A DNA stretch of 7,830 bases from Desulfobacula sp. (GCA_029940245.1 JAOZRF010000119.1:1-7830), one strand, 5' to 3'. Positions 1 through 7,589 are shown, counted from the first letter of the stretch. Program-made: numbers and translations. The notes: generated by a model not told the origin, from the sequence alone.

Positions 1-280
1 TTAACACTTTTAATTTTTTAGAGCCGGTAGCATCTTCCAGCCTAAGTAGCAAAATCCCACTATGTTTCATTGAAGAATGGTAAACCAACTCTCCAAAATC
101 TTTATCCATTGTTATAACCATACGATTCTCTAAAAAGGCAGTTCGAATAATATTCTTATCTTCCATACAAGGATCAATATCCCGAACAGCTTTGATGTCA
201 TAGCCCTCTGCATGGAGATAATCTTCTATGCCTTTGCCAACACCTACATCAATAAGGAATTTTAATTCTATTGAATTCAT
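1..280 (-). CDS. DUF5615 family PIN-like toxin (C-terminus off the left edge)
   Basis: Probable toxin of a two-gene toxin-antitoxin module, expected to be a small PIN-like (VapC/Mut7-C-like) ribonuclease. The minus-strand frame begins at ATG 280-278 and stays open to the left edge, giving 93 codons; family members are usually about 110-120 residues, so only the tail is missing. The start reads MNSIELKFLIDVGVGKGIED, with the early acidic residue D11 typical of the family. The centre reads DIDPCMEDKNIIRTAF followed by VITMDKDFGELV, and the DKDFGEL box is the hallmark of DUF5615. HSGILLLRL then follows, also typical. The ATG overlaps the stop of the upstream antitoxin (ATGA), so translation is probably coupled. 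Nuclease activity is inferred from the family and not shown. The usual D-E pair near the N-terminus reads D-V here, which could weaken catalysis. Confidence 0.85.
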   Translation of the reverse strand, partial: MNSIELKFLIDVGVGKGIEDYLHAEGYDIKAVRDIDPCMEDKNIIRTAFLENRMVITMDKDFGELVYHSSMKHSGILLLRLEDATGSKKLKVL

Positions 281-525
281 GCGGAAACTTGTACTGGAAA
301 AACTTGCTCTTCTTCGACCAACCCTGTTGCATACGCGAATACAGCTTGAAAATCTTTTTTCTCAAGCTCAGGATACTCTTCAAGTAGTTCATTTTCAGAG
401 ATACCGGCTGAAAGTGCCCTGAGTATTTGTTCTACAGTGATTCGCATACCCCTTATTGTCGGTTTCCCAAGCATTCTTTTGGGATTTATTGTTATCCTTG
501 AAAGCAAATGTTCTGTTCTCTTCAT
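277..525 (-). CDS. DUF433 domain antitoxin
   Basis: Small 82-residue protein of the DUF433 family, the usual antitoxin partner of DUF5615 toxins. ATG 525-523 is preferred because AAGGAG (540-535 on this strand) lies nine bases before it; the frame continues 13 codons further upstream without a site. The sequence shows ITINPKRMLGKPTIRGMRIT near the N-terminus, the diagnostic DUF433 segment (P-x-x-x-G-KP-x-I-RG-x-RI). VEQILRALSAGISENELLEEYP and FQAVFAYA follow, a helix-turn-helix-like region that also serves in dimerisation and operator binding in relatives. It is the first gene of the operon, is transcribed from the promoter at 595-623 and overlaps the toxin by four bases. It probably neutralises the toxin and represses its own promoter. 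That role comes from family knowledge. Confidence 0.88.
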   Translation of the reverse strand: MKRTEHLLSRITINPKRMLGKPTIRGMRITVEQILRALSAGISENELLEEYPELEKKDFQAVFAYATGLVEEEQVFPVQVSA

Positions 526-594
526 GACATTATTCTCCTTTTTGCATAAAGTCTTCCGCCACAATTCTGTTGAAGTATTCTTTTAGTATCTTTA

Positions 595-623
595 AAAATA
601 CCCCATAGTTCCTGTTGAGTCAA
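595..623 (-). promoter_or_regulatory. Predicted sigma-70 promoter of the toxin-antitoxin operon
   Basis: On the minus strand, TTGACT (623-618) is followed by a 17-base spacer and TATTTT (600-595). This is a near-consensus -35/-10 pair at ideal spacing, about 70 bases before the antitoxin start. No clear operator palindrome overlaps it. Predicted from sequence only. Confidence 0.5.
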
Positions 624-720
624 AACTTTTATCAGTATATAATAACATCCATGCCCTGGCGGACACAACAAAACATGAAAGACAATGATCAAAATACCAA
701 AAGGTTTGACCATTTGTAAC

Positions 721-746
721 GTTTTGAAATAACAGCATTTCAAAAC
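721..746. repeat. Perfect 10-bp inverted repeat with 6-base loop
   Basis: GTTTTGAAAT (721-730) and ATTTCAAAAC (737-746) are exact reverse complements around AACAGC. The stem is AT-rich and has no T-run after it on either strand, so it is a poor intrinsic terminator. A protein-binding palindrome or the end of a small mobile or repeat element fits better. No copy was seen elsewhere in the window. Confidence 0.7.
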
Positions 747-884
747 TCTTTCATATAAAATTGGGGCGGGGCTGGCGGCGGGGTCTTTATATTCCCAAAC
801 GTCTGCGGATTTATTTTCTCTATGGCCGCAAATTACTGGCAAAACTTTCCAAATGTGCATGGAATGTTATTATGAATTCCAATT

Positions 885-914
885 TTGCAATTGACAGTAC
901 AGTTACCGTATAGT
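885..914 (+). promoter_or_regulatory. Possible promoter upstream of the MerR-like remnant and sensor gene
   Basis: TTGACA at 891-896 is a perfect -35 box, but no good -10 lies 17-19 bases on (TACGCA at 914). The TATAGT at 909-914 is spaced correctly (18) only from the weaker TTGCAA at 885-890. AGTAC occurs at 896-900 and 912-916, bracketing the spacer. Promoters activated by MerR proteins also carry spaced GTAC-type repeats between their boxes, which would fit the HTH remnant just downstream. Weak evidence. Confidence 0.25.
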
Positions 915-925
915 ACGCATGGTCC

Positions 926-1093
926 ATGGGTTTTGAAAAATACAAACTACTCCAAATCGGACAAGTGGCTGAGCAAGCTGAAACCACCATTAGAAAGTTT
1001 CGTTACTATTTAAATCAAAGCTTGCTCAAAAGGATACATCTAAACAAGATATCAACCCCGTTCACCTGGTTCTGTAGAAAAATAGAGGATTAA
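926..1093 (+). pseudogene. MerR-like helix-turn-helix fragment (probable remnant)
   Basis: A 55-codon frame from ATG 926 to TAA 1093. Residues 9-35 include LQIGQVAEQ, TTIRKFRYY and LNQSLLK. These match the opening of MerR-type regulators, which read roughly IGxVAExxGVSxxTIRYYExxGLL, except that two or three residues of the HTH turn are missing (AEQAETTIRK). After LLKR the match ends: the expected wing and dimerisation helix are replaced by unrelated residues, and the frame stops where a full regulator would run to 100 residues or more. No Shine-Dalgarno precedes the ATG. The stop lies three bases before the sensor start, and the sensor's own ribosome site is inside its last codons. Most likely a truncated regulator gene; a very small DNA-binding protein or chance resemblance is possible. 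Confidence 0.35.
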
Positions 1094-1096
1094 GTC

Positions 1097-4087
1097 ATGC
1101 ACCGCATCCTGCTCCCAACTGTTTTTATTGTTCTCATACTACTAGTCACCTTTACAAGCAGGGTATGGGCTGAACAGATGCAGCCTGAAGCACGGACAGG
1201 GTTGCTGGATATCTCCGGGCATGATCTTTACCAGGACGGTAATGTAAGACTGGATGGCAAGTGGGAGTTTTTTTGGGACAGTATCAAGCTCCCGGAAAAT
1301 TTTAAAGGGAGGTCTCCCGCACCAGATGGTTATTACACCGTTCCAAAATACTGGACAGCATATAAAGGACTATCTCTCCCTGCCAAGGGCCGTGCTTCCT
1401 ACAGACTATTAATTAAGCTGAATACCAGGAACCGGCCACTGAGTCTGTTGACACCTGAGATATTCACCGACTACAAATTATTTATAAACGGACAGCCTGC
1501 AGGCAGAAATGGGGATTTCAAAAAAGATAGTATACGATTTCTAAGTCCACGGATTTTCACTTTCTATAACAACAGCGGTACAATAGAAATCCTTCTCAAC
1601 ATAGAAAATCACCTTCACGAAAATGCCGGAATAGGTCAGAGCTTTTTCATCGGATCCCCTGAAAATATCAGAAAACAAAATCTTTTCAGTATCATCCCAG
1701 AGATGCTGCTTGTTGCAGTCTGTTTATTTGCCGGTATTTACCATATTCTGTTGTTTACCTTTCGAAGAAAAGAGAAACAGCTCCTTTATTTCGGTTTATT
1801 TTCAATATTAATTGCCATACGGACCACAATGACAGGCACGACGTTCATGATGCAGCTATTTCCCGACCTTCCTTTTTGGATAGGTTCAAGAATAGCAACA
1901 GCGGTAATTCCCTTATGCGTCTTGACGTTTCAAGCCTATTCCTATTATTTTTTTCGTCCCCTCTCCTCCAAAAAAACACATCAGATACTGATGATCATGC
2001 ACGGGGGATACCTGGCACTGGCATTCTTTGCTCCACCCATGGTTTATTCCAGCCTCTTTGCACCATACCTCCTGATAATCACAGGTTCCTGTCTGCTGGT
2101 GGCAGGAACGAATATCTATGCGATAGTAAAAGGATTCAGATACTCATTAATTTTTATTGCAGGGTTGCTATTTATTTTCACAGGGGTCGCCAATGACATG
2201 CTTCACTATTTACAAATCATTAATACAGGCTATTATCTAACGCTGGGGTTTTCACTTTTTATTATTGCCCAGTCCATCATGCTGGCAATAAAATTCTCCA
2301 ATGAGCACAGAATGGTCGAAGCCCTTTCAAAGAGACTTCGAATTCTGGACGGACTGAAAGATGAATTTATAGCCAATACTTCCCATGAATTGAGAACCCC
2401 GATTAATGGTATCATAGGCCTCAGCGATTCACTGATTGATGGCGTCACCGGGAATCTACCTATAGAAACAATTGATAATCTACAATTGATCTCTTCAAGC
2501 GCAAAAAGACTTTCCAGCCTTATAAACGATATCCTTGACTATTCAAAACTCAGGCGCAAAGAGATTGCTATAACCGAAAAGAACATCGACCTGAGACAAA
2601 TGGTCGCAGTGGTATTGACCGTCATTCAGACCACAATTCCTTTAAAGGAAATTGAACTCATAAATGCCATTGATGATCCATTCCCCTTGGTGAGAGGAGA
2701 TGAGGACAGACTTCAGCAGATACTCTATAATCTCATCGGCAATGCCGTAAAATTTACTGAAAAGGGTTTTGTTAAAATCAGCGCGGAAGAACGAAAAGAT
2801 CATGTTGTCGTTCTGATAGAGGATACGGGAACGGGTATCCCGGAACATCTGTTTAATGATATCTTCCGATCCTTTGAACAAGGAGACGGCACCATTGACA
2901 GACAATATGGGGGAACAGGCCTGGGTTTACCCATAACAAAAAAACTCGTAGAGCTTCAGGGCGGTCGGATCAGCCTCCAGTCTGTTGAAGGAAAAGGATC
3001 TGTCTTTTCTTTTACGATGAAAAAAAGCGCCAACTTGGAAAATTCCTGTGATGAGCCAGCCATTATCAGCAGAACTGTCATGTATTCAAGCAGGACCTGC
3101 CTGGATATGAACAAATCCATTCAAGAAATGCGTACCACATCTGCTGACAACACTGGTGAACGAATACTGATTGTGGATGATGAGACCATAAATATCCAAG
3201 TGCTTCAGAATTACCTCTCGATAGAGAGATACCAGGCCGACTATGCAACAAATGGACTGGACGCCATTAGGATGATTGAGACAGAAAATTTTGATCTGAT
3301 CCTGCTCGACATCATGATGCCTCGTATGTCAGGATATGAAGTATGCCGTGAAATTCGTAAAAGCCATACAACATACGAACTTCCGGTTCTAATGCTCACT
3401 GCCAGAAATCAAAACCATGATATGGTTGCAGCCTTTCAATCCGGTGCCAACGACTATCTGGTCAAACCGATAGACAGGCTGGAACTGATTGCCCGAATCC
3501 AAACTCAGCTGTCTCTTCGTCATGCGGTAAAAAGTGCCATCAAAAACGCACGCCTGGCTAACACCGATGAACTCACAGGGCTTTACAACCGCAGGTTCAT
3601 GATTGAATACGGCAAGAGGGAATATAAAAATGCCTTTCTGCATAAAAAACAGCTATCCGTCATCATGATCGACATAGACTTTTTTAAAAAAATAAACGAC
3701 CATTACGGACATGCACAAGGAGATACTGTATTACAGCACCTGGCCGAAATATTAACCAAAAACATCAGAGGAGTCGATATGGCCGCCAGATATGGCGGTG
3801 AAGAATTTATTATTATTCTGCCGGACGCAGCAGACAAAGGTGCCGGAGCAACTGCAGAAAAGATAAGAAGACTTACAGAACAAAACTCTGTCAGAACCAA
3901 TAATAATGACATCATTTATTACACTATCAGCCTGGGAGTCGCCTCCTTTGATGGCACAAAGACCTGTATTGAAGACTTGATCAATGAAGCTGACAAAATG
4001 CTCTATCAATCCAAGAAAATGGGGAAAAACAGGGTCTCGATCTCTCCCAATTCCCAGATAAAAAACAGAAAACCGCCCCTTAAATAA
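1097..4087 (+). CDS. 7TM-DISM hybrid histidine kinase with receiver and GGDEF diguanylate cyclase domains
   Basis: Inner-membrane sensor of 996 residues. Residues 1-25 form a cleavable signal peptide ending SRVWA. Residues 30-195 resemble the periplasmic sugar-binding-like beta domain of 7TM-DISM receptors (LDGKWEFFW is typical). Seven hydrophobic segments lie between about 199 and 400, then a short coiled stretch. The kinase core has the phospho-acceptor H430 in NTSHELRTP, N-box N549, G1 box DTGTG 576-580 and G2 box GGTGLG 605-610. The receiver has D694-D695, phospho-site D738, T768 and K790. The GGDEF domain starts at DELTGLYNRR (D824), has the active motif GGEEF at 900-904 and an inhibitory I-site RGVD at 891-894. 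All key residues are present, so autophosphorylation, internal phosphotransfer and cyclic-di-GMP synthesis with product inhibition are expected. The start is supported by GAGG at 1085-1088, eight bases before the ATG. No frameshift or stop. The ligand is unknown. Confidence 0.95.
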   Translation: MHRILLPTVFIVLILLVTFTSRVWAEQMQPEARTGLLDISGHDLYQDGNVRLDGKWEFFWDSIKLPENFKGRSPAPDGYYTVPKYWTAYKGLSLPAKGRASYRLLIKLNTRNRPLSLLTPEIFTDYKLFINGQPAGRNGDFKKDSIRFLSPRIFTFYNNSGTIEILLNIENHLHENAGIGQSFFIGSPENIRKQNLFSIIPEMLLVAVCLFAGIYHILLFTFRRKEKQLLYFGLFSILIAIRTTMTGTTFMMQLFPDLPFWIGSRIATAVIPLCVLTFQAYSYYFFRPLSSKKTHQILMIMHGGYLALAFFAPPMVYSSLFAPYLLIITGSCLLVAGTNIYAIVKGFRYSLIFIAGLLFIFTGVANDMLHYLQIINTGYYLTLGFSLFIIAQSIMLAIKFSNEHRMVEALSKRLRILDGLKDEFIANTSHELRTPINGIIGLSDSLIDGVTGNLPIETIDNLQLISSSAKRLSSLINDILDYSKLRRKEIAITEKNIDLRQMVAVVLTVIQTTIPLKEIELINAIDDPFPLVRGDEDRLQQILYNLIGNAVKFTEKGFVKISAEERKDHVVVLIEDTGTGIPEHLFNDIFRSFEQGDGTIDRQYGGTGLGLPITKKLVELQGGRISLQSVEGKGSVFSFTMKKSANLENSCDEPAIISRTVMYSSRTCLDMNKSIQEMRTTSADNTGERILIVDDETINIQVLQNYLSIERYQADYATNGLDAIRMIETENFDLILLDIMMPRMSGYEVCREIRKSHTTYELPVLMLTARNQNHDMVAAFQSGANDYLVKPIDRLELIARIQTQLSLRHAVKSAIKNARLANTDELTGLYNRRFMIEYGKREYKNAFLHKKQLSVIMIDIDFFKKINDHYGHAQGDTVLQHLAEILTKNIRGVDMAARYGGEEFIIILPDAADKGAGATAEKIRRLTEQNSVRTNNNDIIYYTISLGVASFDGTKTCIEDLINEADKMLYQSKKMGKNRVSISPNSQIKNRKPPLK

Positions 4088-4150
4088 TTATTATATCGGA
4101 AAGTCTTCGGAGGTCTTGGGTCCCCGACTTAAAAGAGTGTTTTTGTGTTC
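4088..4150. terminator. Convergent intergenic gap, possible weak bidirectional terminator
   Basis: The sensor gene and the minus-strand operon end 63 bases apart. AAGTC (4101-4105) and GACTT (4126-4130) could pair around a 20-base GC-richer loop, and TTTTT follows at 4140-4144 for plus-strand transcripts. The stem is short and the T-run is displaced, so this is a weak prediction. Confidence 0.2.
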
Positions 4151-6081
4151 TTAGGATCTTCGTTTTTGGTTTAAAAGACCACGTACAATGCTCTCTATTT
4201 CTTCAGTTTTTATAAAAGGCACTTGCGCAGTAATGATTTTTTCTTCGCCCTCAAGTTTGGCTGCAAGATGTCCTTTGCCTAATAATTTTTCAGCTCCAGC
4301 ACCTTTTTCACCTGTGGCAATATCAGAGGTGCCTTCAGCGTCAACACGCAAAATAAGACGATTCCCGAGGTTTGCGCGAAGTTGCATCGGCATGACTCTA
4401 TTATCAGGTCGTTGTGCTGCAAAAATTAAGAAGATTCCAGCGGCACGAGCCTTAACACCTAATCTTGCAACAATATTAGAAACAACTTTTGAATAATCAT
4501 CCGTCATCATCCATTCCGCAAACTCGTCATGGATAACCCAAAGAAATGGTAGATGTTCAGTTGCACCCTCTTTTTTATTTAGATCATAAATATTAGAAAC
4601 TCTGTTTTGTTTCAAAATATTATATCTTCGATCCATTTCAATTTTTTTATCCTCGAGTTCAATGACATCCGGTTCTTTTTCAGGGATAACCTCTTTTGTT
4701 TTTTCGATTTCACTCAAGACATTAACCTGATCAGATAAAGCTTGATAATTCGGTTGCTTCCAAATATTTTGATCTGAATTTTTTCTGCGCACATGCATAG
4801 GATCCGTGTTATTGAAATAACTTATAATTAGGCTTCTCAAATCTTGTCGTGAAAAAACCTCTTGAAAAGAATCTTCTAAATCAGCAGCTTTTACAAGTTC
4901 CGAACAATCTGGACTATCTGTAGGACCTGAAATAAATATAAAGTACCAGCCAAGATATTTTTTAGCGCCTAACTCATGTTTGATTAAGTATTGACTAAGC
5001 ACAACCCCCATTAATTCACTTGCGCTTCGCCCTCTCTTGGCTGCTCTTAATACAATATCACCTGATATTCCTATTGCGTCGTTTAAGAATTTTTCGGCCA
5101 GAGTGGTATGAGTGTTTTCAGGTATTTCAAGACTCAGATTTTTTATCCGACTCAAAATCATGGATTTTAATAGCCCCAAAGGTGCCTTTGATGAGATGAT
5201 CATATTTCGGCCTTGGGTTGCAAACTGCTTGTATCTGATAACATTTACATTTTGGTTGATCAGCTGTCTCCGATCTAAAAGCTCATCATAATTGATTACC
5301 CAATTTCCAAGATGATGTATTTCCTTGAAAATAGTCGCTGTCTCATTATCGTTAAAATCCAATTGTCTTGCAGGCAGTAGCCTTGATTCCTTATTGCCAT
5401 CCCAATCCCCTTTAAAAAAGGTTGTCAAGGCAGATATAAAAGTCCATCCTATACTATTTTGTACAGGGCAGCATAGGTATACTACTGATTTCATATCATC
5501 GGTTGCAGAGGGTCTTCTTCGCGACCATCTGGCAGGGATAAAATTATTTTCACTGATCGGTTTTGCATTTTCTTTGTACCATCCAATCTCGGCGTGTCGG
5601 GCAATAACATCTTGTAAAAAAACCATATCAGCAGGTGGGCCATCTTTAGGGTCAGGTACAGGTGCCTGATCAACCATGATCCCAATGCGTAACCTTGCCA
5701 TGAAATCCTTTGTTACTTCACTGGCAATAAAAGAATCTGGATCATCATCAGAGGCTTTAATAATTTCTTCATATAAAGCCCTTAGTTTTTTACAGTCTCT
5801 ATGTCTTAAGATGATTTCACAGCGCATTTCAGCATCATCTTTATGAAAGTCATTTATTTTGCTGACTATGGATTGGGGCAAACGAGAAGAATCTGAATTG
5901 TACAACACAAGAGATAAATTTGATTTTTCGTGAGGATAAGAATTTCTATTGCGATGGCTGCCGTTTGTTCGGCAGTTAAACAGTCAATGAGAAAACGGGC
6001 AGTACCATCCTCATCCTGATCGGAAAGTTTTTCTCTAAGATATGCAGCAACAGTTGAGCCAACGAGCTCGGAACTTTTCAT
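4151..6081 (-). pseudogene. Giant FtsK/HerA-like DNA motor of a restriction-type system, decayed (DptH-like)
   Basis: Remnant of a large P-loop motor. The true start is probably ATG 6081-6079, with AAGGTGA five bases before it, giving MKSSELVGSTVAAYLREKL and then FLIDCLTAEQTAAIAIEIL. Homology stops near 5940 and resumes in another frame near 5935 (PHEKSNLSLVLYNSDSSRLP). That second frame is open from 5983 to TAA 4151. Its last 585 codons from GTG 5908 contain FIPARWSRRRP (123-133), NYDELLDRRQL (206-216), SGDIVLRAAKRGRSASELM (282-300), Walker B FLWVIHDEFAEWM (455-467), IFAAQRP (495-501) and GHLAAKL (546-552). No Walker A (GxxxxGK[ST]) occurs anywhere. The family, as recalled, is about 1500-1800 residues, with hundreds missing before residue 1, a block missing near 323 and the Walker A block missing before EMDRRY (424-429). 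DptH/DndH-type restriction motors are the best match from memory; a related FtsK defence family is possible. DNA translocation is inferred, and this copy should be inactive. Confidence 0.75.
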
Positions 6082-6086
6082 ATTTA

Positions 6087-6093
6087 TCACCTT
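6087..6093 (-). promoter_or_regulatory. Ribosome binding site setting the original start of the FtsK-like gene
   Basis: AAGGTGA on the minus strand lies five bases before ATG 6081-6079. It shows that the codons before this ATG in the 435-codon open frame belong to other genes. The TGA inside the site is also the stop of the preceding gene tail, so translation was probably coupled. Confidence 0.65.
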
Positions 6094-6152
6094 GGGAAAT
6101 ATGGATTTATAATATATGCGCACCCATCGGAAAGACGACGAAATAATCCTAG
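6087..6152 (-). pseudogene. C-terminal tail of an unidentified gene between the ATPase and the FtsK-like gene
   Basis: In a frame different from the ATPase, about 21 codons read LGLFRRLSDGCAYIINPYF and then PR, followed by TGA and TAA (6089-6084). The segment looks like a real protein end: mixed charge, aromatic residues and a double stop placed exactly in the next gene's Shine-Dalgarno. The same bases read in the ATPase frame (SSSFRWVRIYYKSIFPKVI) do not fit the ATPase family. Upstream of about 6152 the match is lost and ATPase sequence begins. I take this as the surviving end of a middle gene whose body was deleted. In dnd restriction operons a dptG gene sits in this place, but the tail is too short to name. 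Confidence 0.45.
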
Positions 6153-7581
6153 GCTGAATAGATAAGTAGACCTTTTTCGTATTCTGGTCGAATATTACAG
6201 TGGTCTTTTCTCCCTTACTGGGTTTTACTGAAATTTTATCAATCAAGATTCTACAAATTTTGGCTTGGGAGTAATTGCCGCTGGTGGCAAGAAAAATATC
6301 TCTGTCGCTATCAATGAGCATTCCGGTAAATATGCGATTTAATCCTTTAATGAGCCTTTGAAGAATAACAGTGCTGATCTGTTTTTCATCAATTAATGTT
6401 TTAACAATATCTTTTAAAAACTCTCCGGCATATTTAAAAACAGTCAGCTCCCATAAATTTAGCTCATCTGCCATTTCTTCGGGTATTTTAAAAAACAATC
6501 CCCGCCTTTGAGCAATCAATAATTGTAAAAAGGCATTATGGGAAGATTCCTCTTCATTGTTTCCTTCAAGGTATTCTTGTTTCGCCGCATGATAGGCGTT
6601 GTTCGCCCCATAAAATAGATCTTTTTGAATAAATTCATCATAGTATTCTTGAAAATTTGGATCGCCATCTCCAAAAATTAGAATGTTATCAATCCGATTT
6701 GAGGTCTCAAACCCGATTTGAAACCTGTCAAAATATTCAAACACCGTAATTGAGTGTCGCCTTTTTGATAAATTGCCCCCAAAAATATTATTGTATAAAT
6801 TGGCTTTTGCGACAGTATCATTTTCGATGATTCTTGGGATGTCATTTGGAATCATTAACTTATCCCGGACTTCCGGATGACCAAGTACCACATTTGTCAA
6901 TAATAAGAGCATTTGCCTCAGGGGAATATGATGATCGTTGTATTCACATAGTTTAATTAAGGATTTTAGTCTTGATTGTACCAGGGGTGTCTTAAGCAAT
7001 TCGTAGTTGTGACGAATTGGGCATTTAGGGCCAAAAAATTCATTTTCCTCTGGAAAAAGGCTGTAACATTCATTCCATCCAGGGTGGGACAAAAAACTCT
7101 CTATTGCTTTCTGGAAGACCAAGGATGAATTCCCGCGGCTCATATTAAAAAAATCGAGCCTGACACCTTCCATGGATTGTTTGTCTTCGACTAAAAGTTA
7201 TTCGATAACTGCCCTGACTTTTTTTACAATGTCCTGTTCGTTAAAGCGCCTGAATGTCTCAATGAGTTGGCCGTCATTTCCAGCAATTATAAAGATATTT
7301 TTAGGAGCAGGATCGTATAAGGAATCGCAAAAAAGATGTAAAATTTTTTCTTTTTCGAAATTCATTTCATCCCCTTGCTGCGGGGTCCAGGCACTCAAAT
7401 CTCTAATGAAATAAATTGTAACTGATTCGCGGTTTTGATCTTTTACATTGACTGTTAAATAGGGGGTATCGGATGCCTAAAAATCTTCATCTCCTACCAT
7501 TTCTTTCCATACTTTTCGGCAAAGGTGGATTTTTCCATCTCCGGCTGTTCCTGTAATGAATCGGAAATCATAATAACACAT
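6150..7581 (-). pseudogene. AAA-type ATPase of a restriction/defence operon, decayed (DptF-like position)
   Basis: P-loop NTPase remnant. From ATG 7581-7579 the frame reads MCYYDFRFITGTAGDGKIHL, a Walker A in which the usual T/S after the lysine is I. FIRDLSAW (7408-7385) may be the Walker B region, and KNIFIIAGNDGQLIETFRRF follows. Two in-frame stops interrupt it: TAG at 7479-7477 and TAA at 7200-7198, the second inside what should read AVIE-(E)-LLVEDKQ. The frame continues with VRLDFFNMSRGNSS, FFGPKCPIRHNYELL, NLYNNIFGGNLS, NRIDNILIFGD and LIKGLNRIFTGML, then loses family character near 6152. Walker A begins within ten codons of the start, so the normal N-terminal part (about 50 residues) seems lost too. 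It probably powered or regulated a restriction complex with the FtsK-like motor. Assignment to DptF is by position only, as DptF proteins I recall have a different P-loop (GSSGDGKS). Confidence 0.65.
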
Positions 7582-7589
7582 AGGTAGTT

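Larger units (their letters stand above)
526..925. other. Intergenic region between divergent units
   Basis: About 400 bases separate the minus-strand toxin-antitoxin operon from the plus-strand sensor. It holds the toxin-antitoxin promoter (595-623), a perfect inverted repeat (721-746), a G-rich island (763-783) in otherwise AT-rich DNA, and a possible plus-strand promoter near 885-915. A minus-strand frame of 112 codons spans 522-860. It lacks a ribosome site and a convincing protein pattern, contains the toxin-antitoxin promoter, and is not accepted as a gene. No RNA gene was recognised. Confidence 0.6.

Noticed and set aside
228..422. Plus-strand 64-codon frame.
   Set aside because: Lies antisense over the well-supported DUF433 and DUF5615 genes and has no family features.
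522..860. 112-codon minus-strand open frame whose stop overlaps the antitoxin start.
   Set aside because: No ribosome site, no recognisable family, and it contains the toxin-antitoxin promoter, the inverted repeat and the G-rich island; the ATGA overlap with the antitoxin is probably chance.
880..893. CAATT-TTGC-AATTG small palindrome as an operator.
   Set aside because: Five-base AT-rich arms are expected by chance in DNA of this composition.
4101..4130. Strong intrinsic terminator between the convergent genes.
   Set aside because: Only a five-base outer stem with a 20-base loop and a displaced T-run; listed only as a weak possibility.
4188..4496. Plus-strand 102-codon frame.
   Set aside because: Antisense shadow of the conserved C-terminal motor block (Walker B to GHLAAKL).
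5325..5669. Plus-strand 114-codon frame.
   Set aside because: Antisense to the conserved FIPARWSRRRP region of the FtsK-like remnant; no domain pattern.
7172..7414. Plus-strand 80-codon frame.
   Set aside because: Opposite strand of the ATPase remnant, which shows clear family motifs; no ribosome site.
7198..7479. Stop codon recoding (for example TAG as pyrrolysine) keeping the ATPase active.
   Set aside because: A TAA also interrupts the frame, the P-loop is altered, and neighbouring genes show deletions, so simple decay explains it better.
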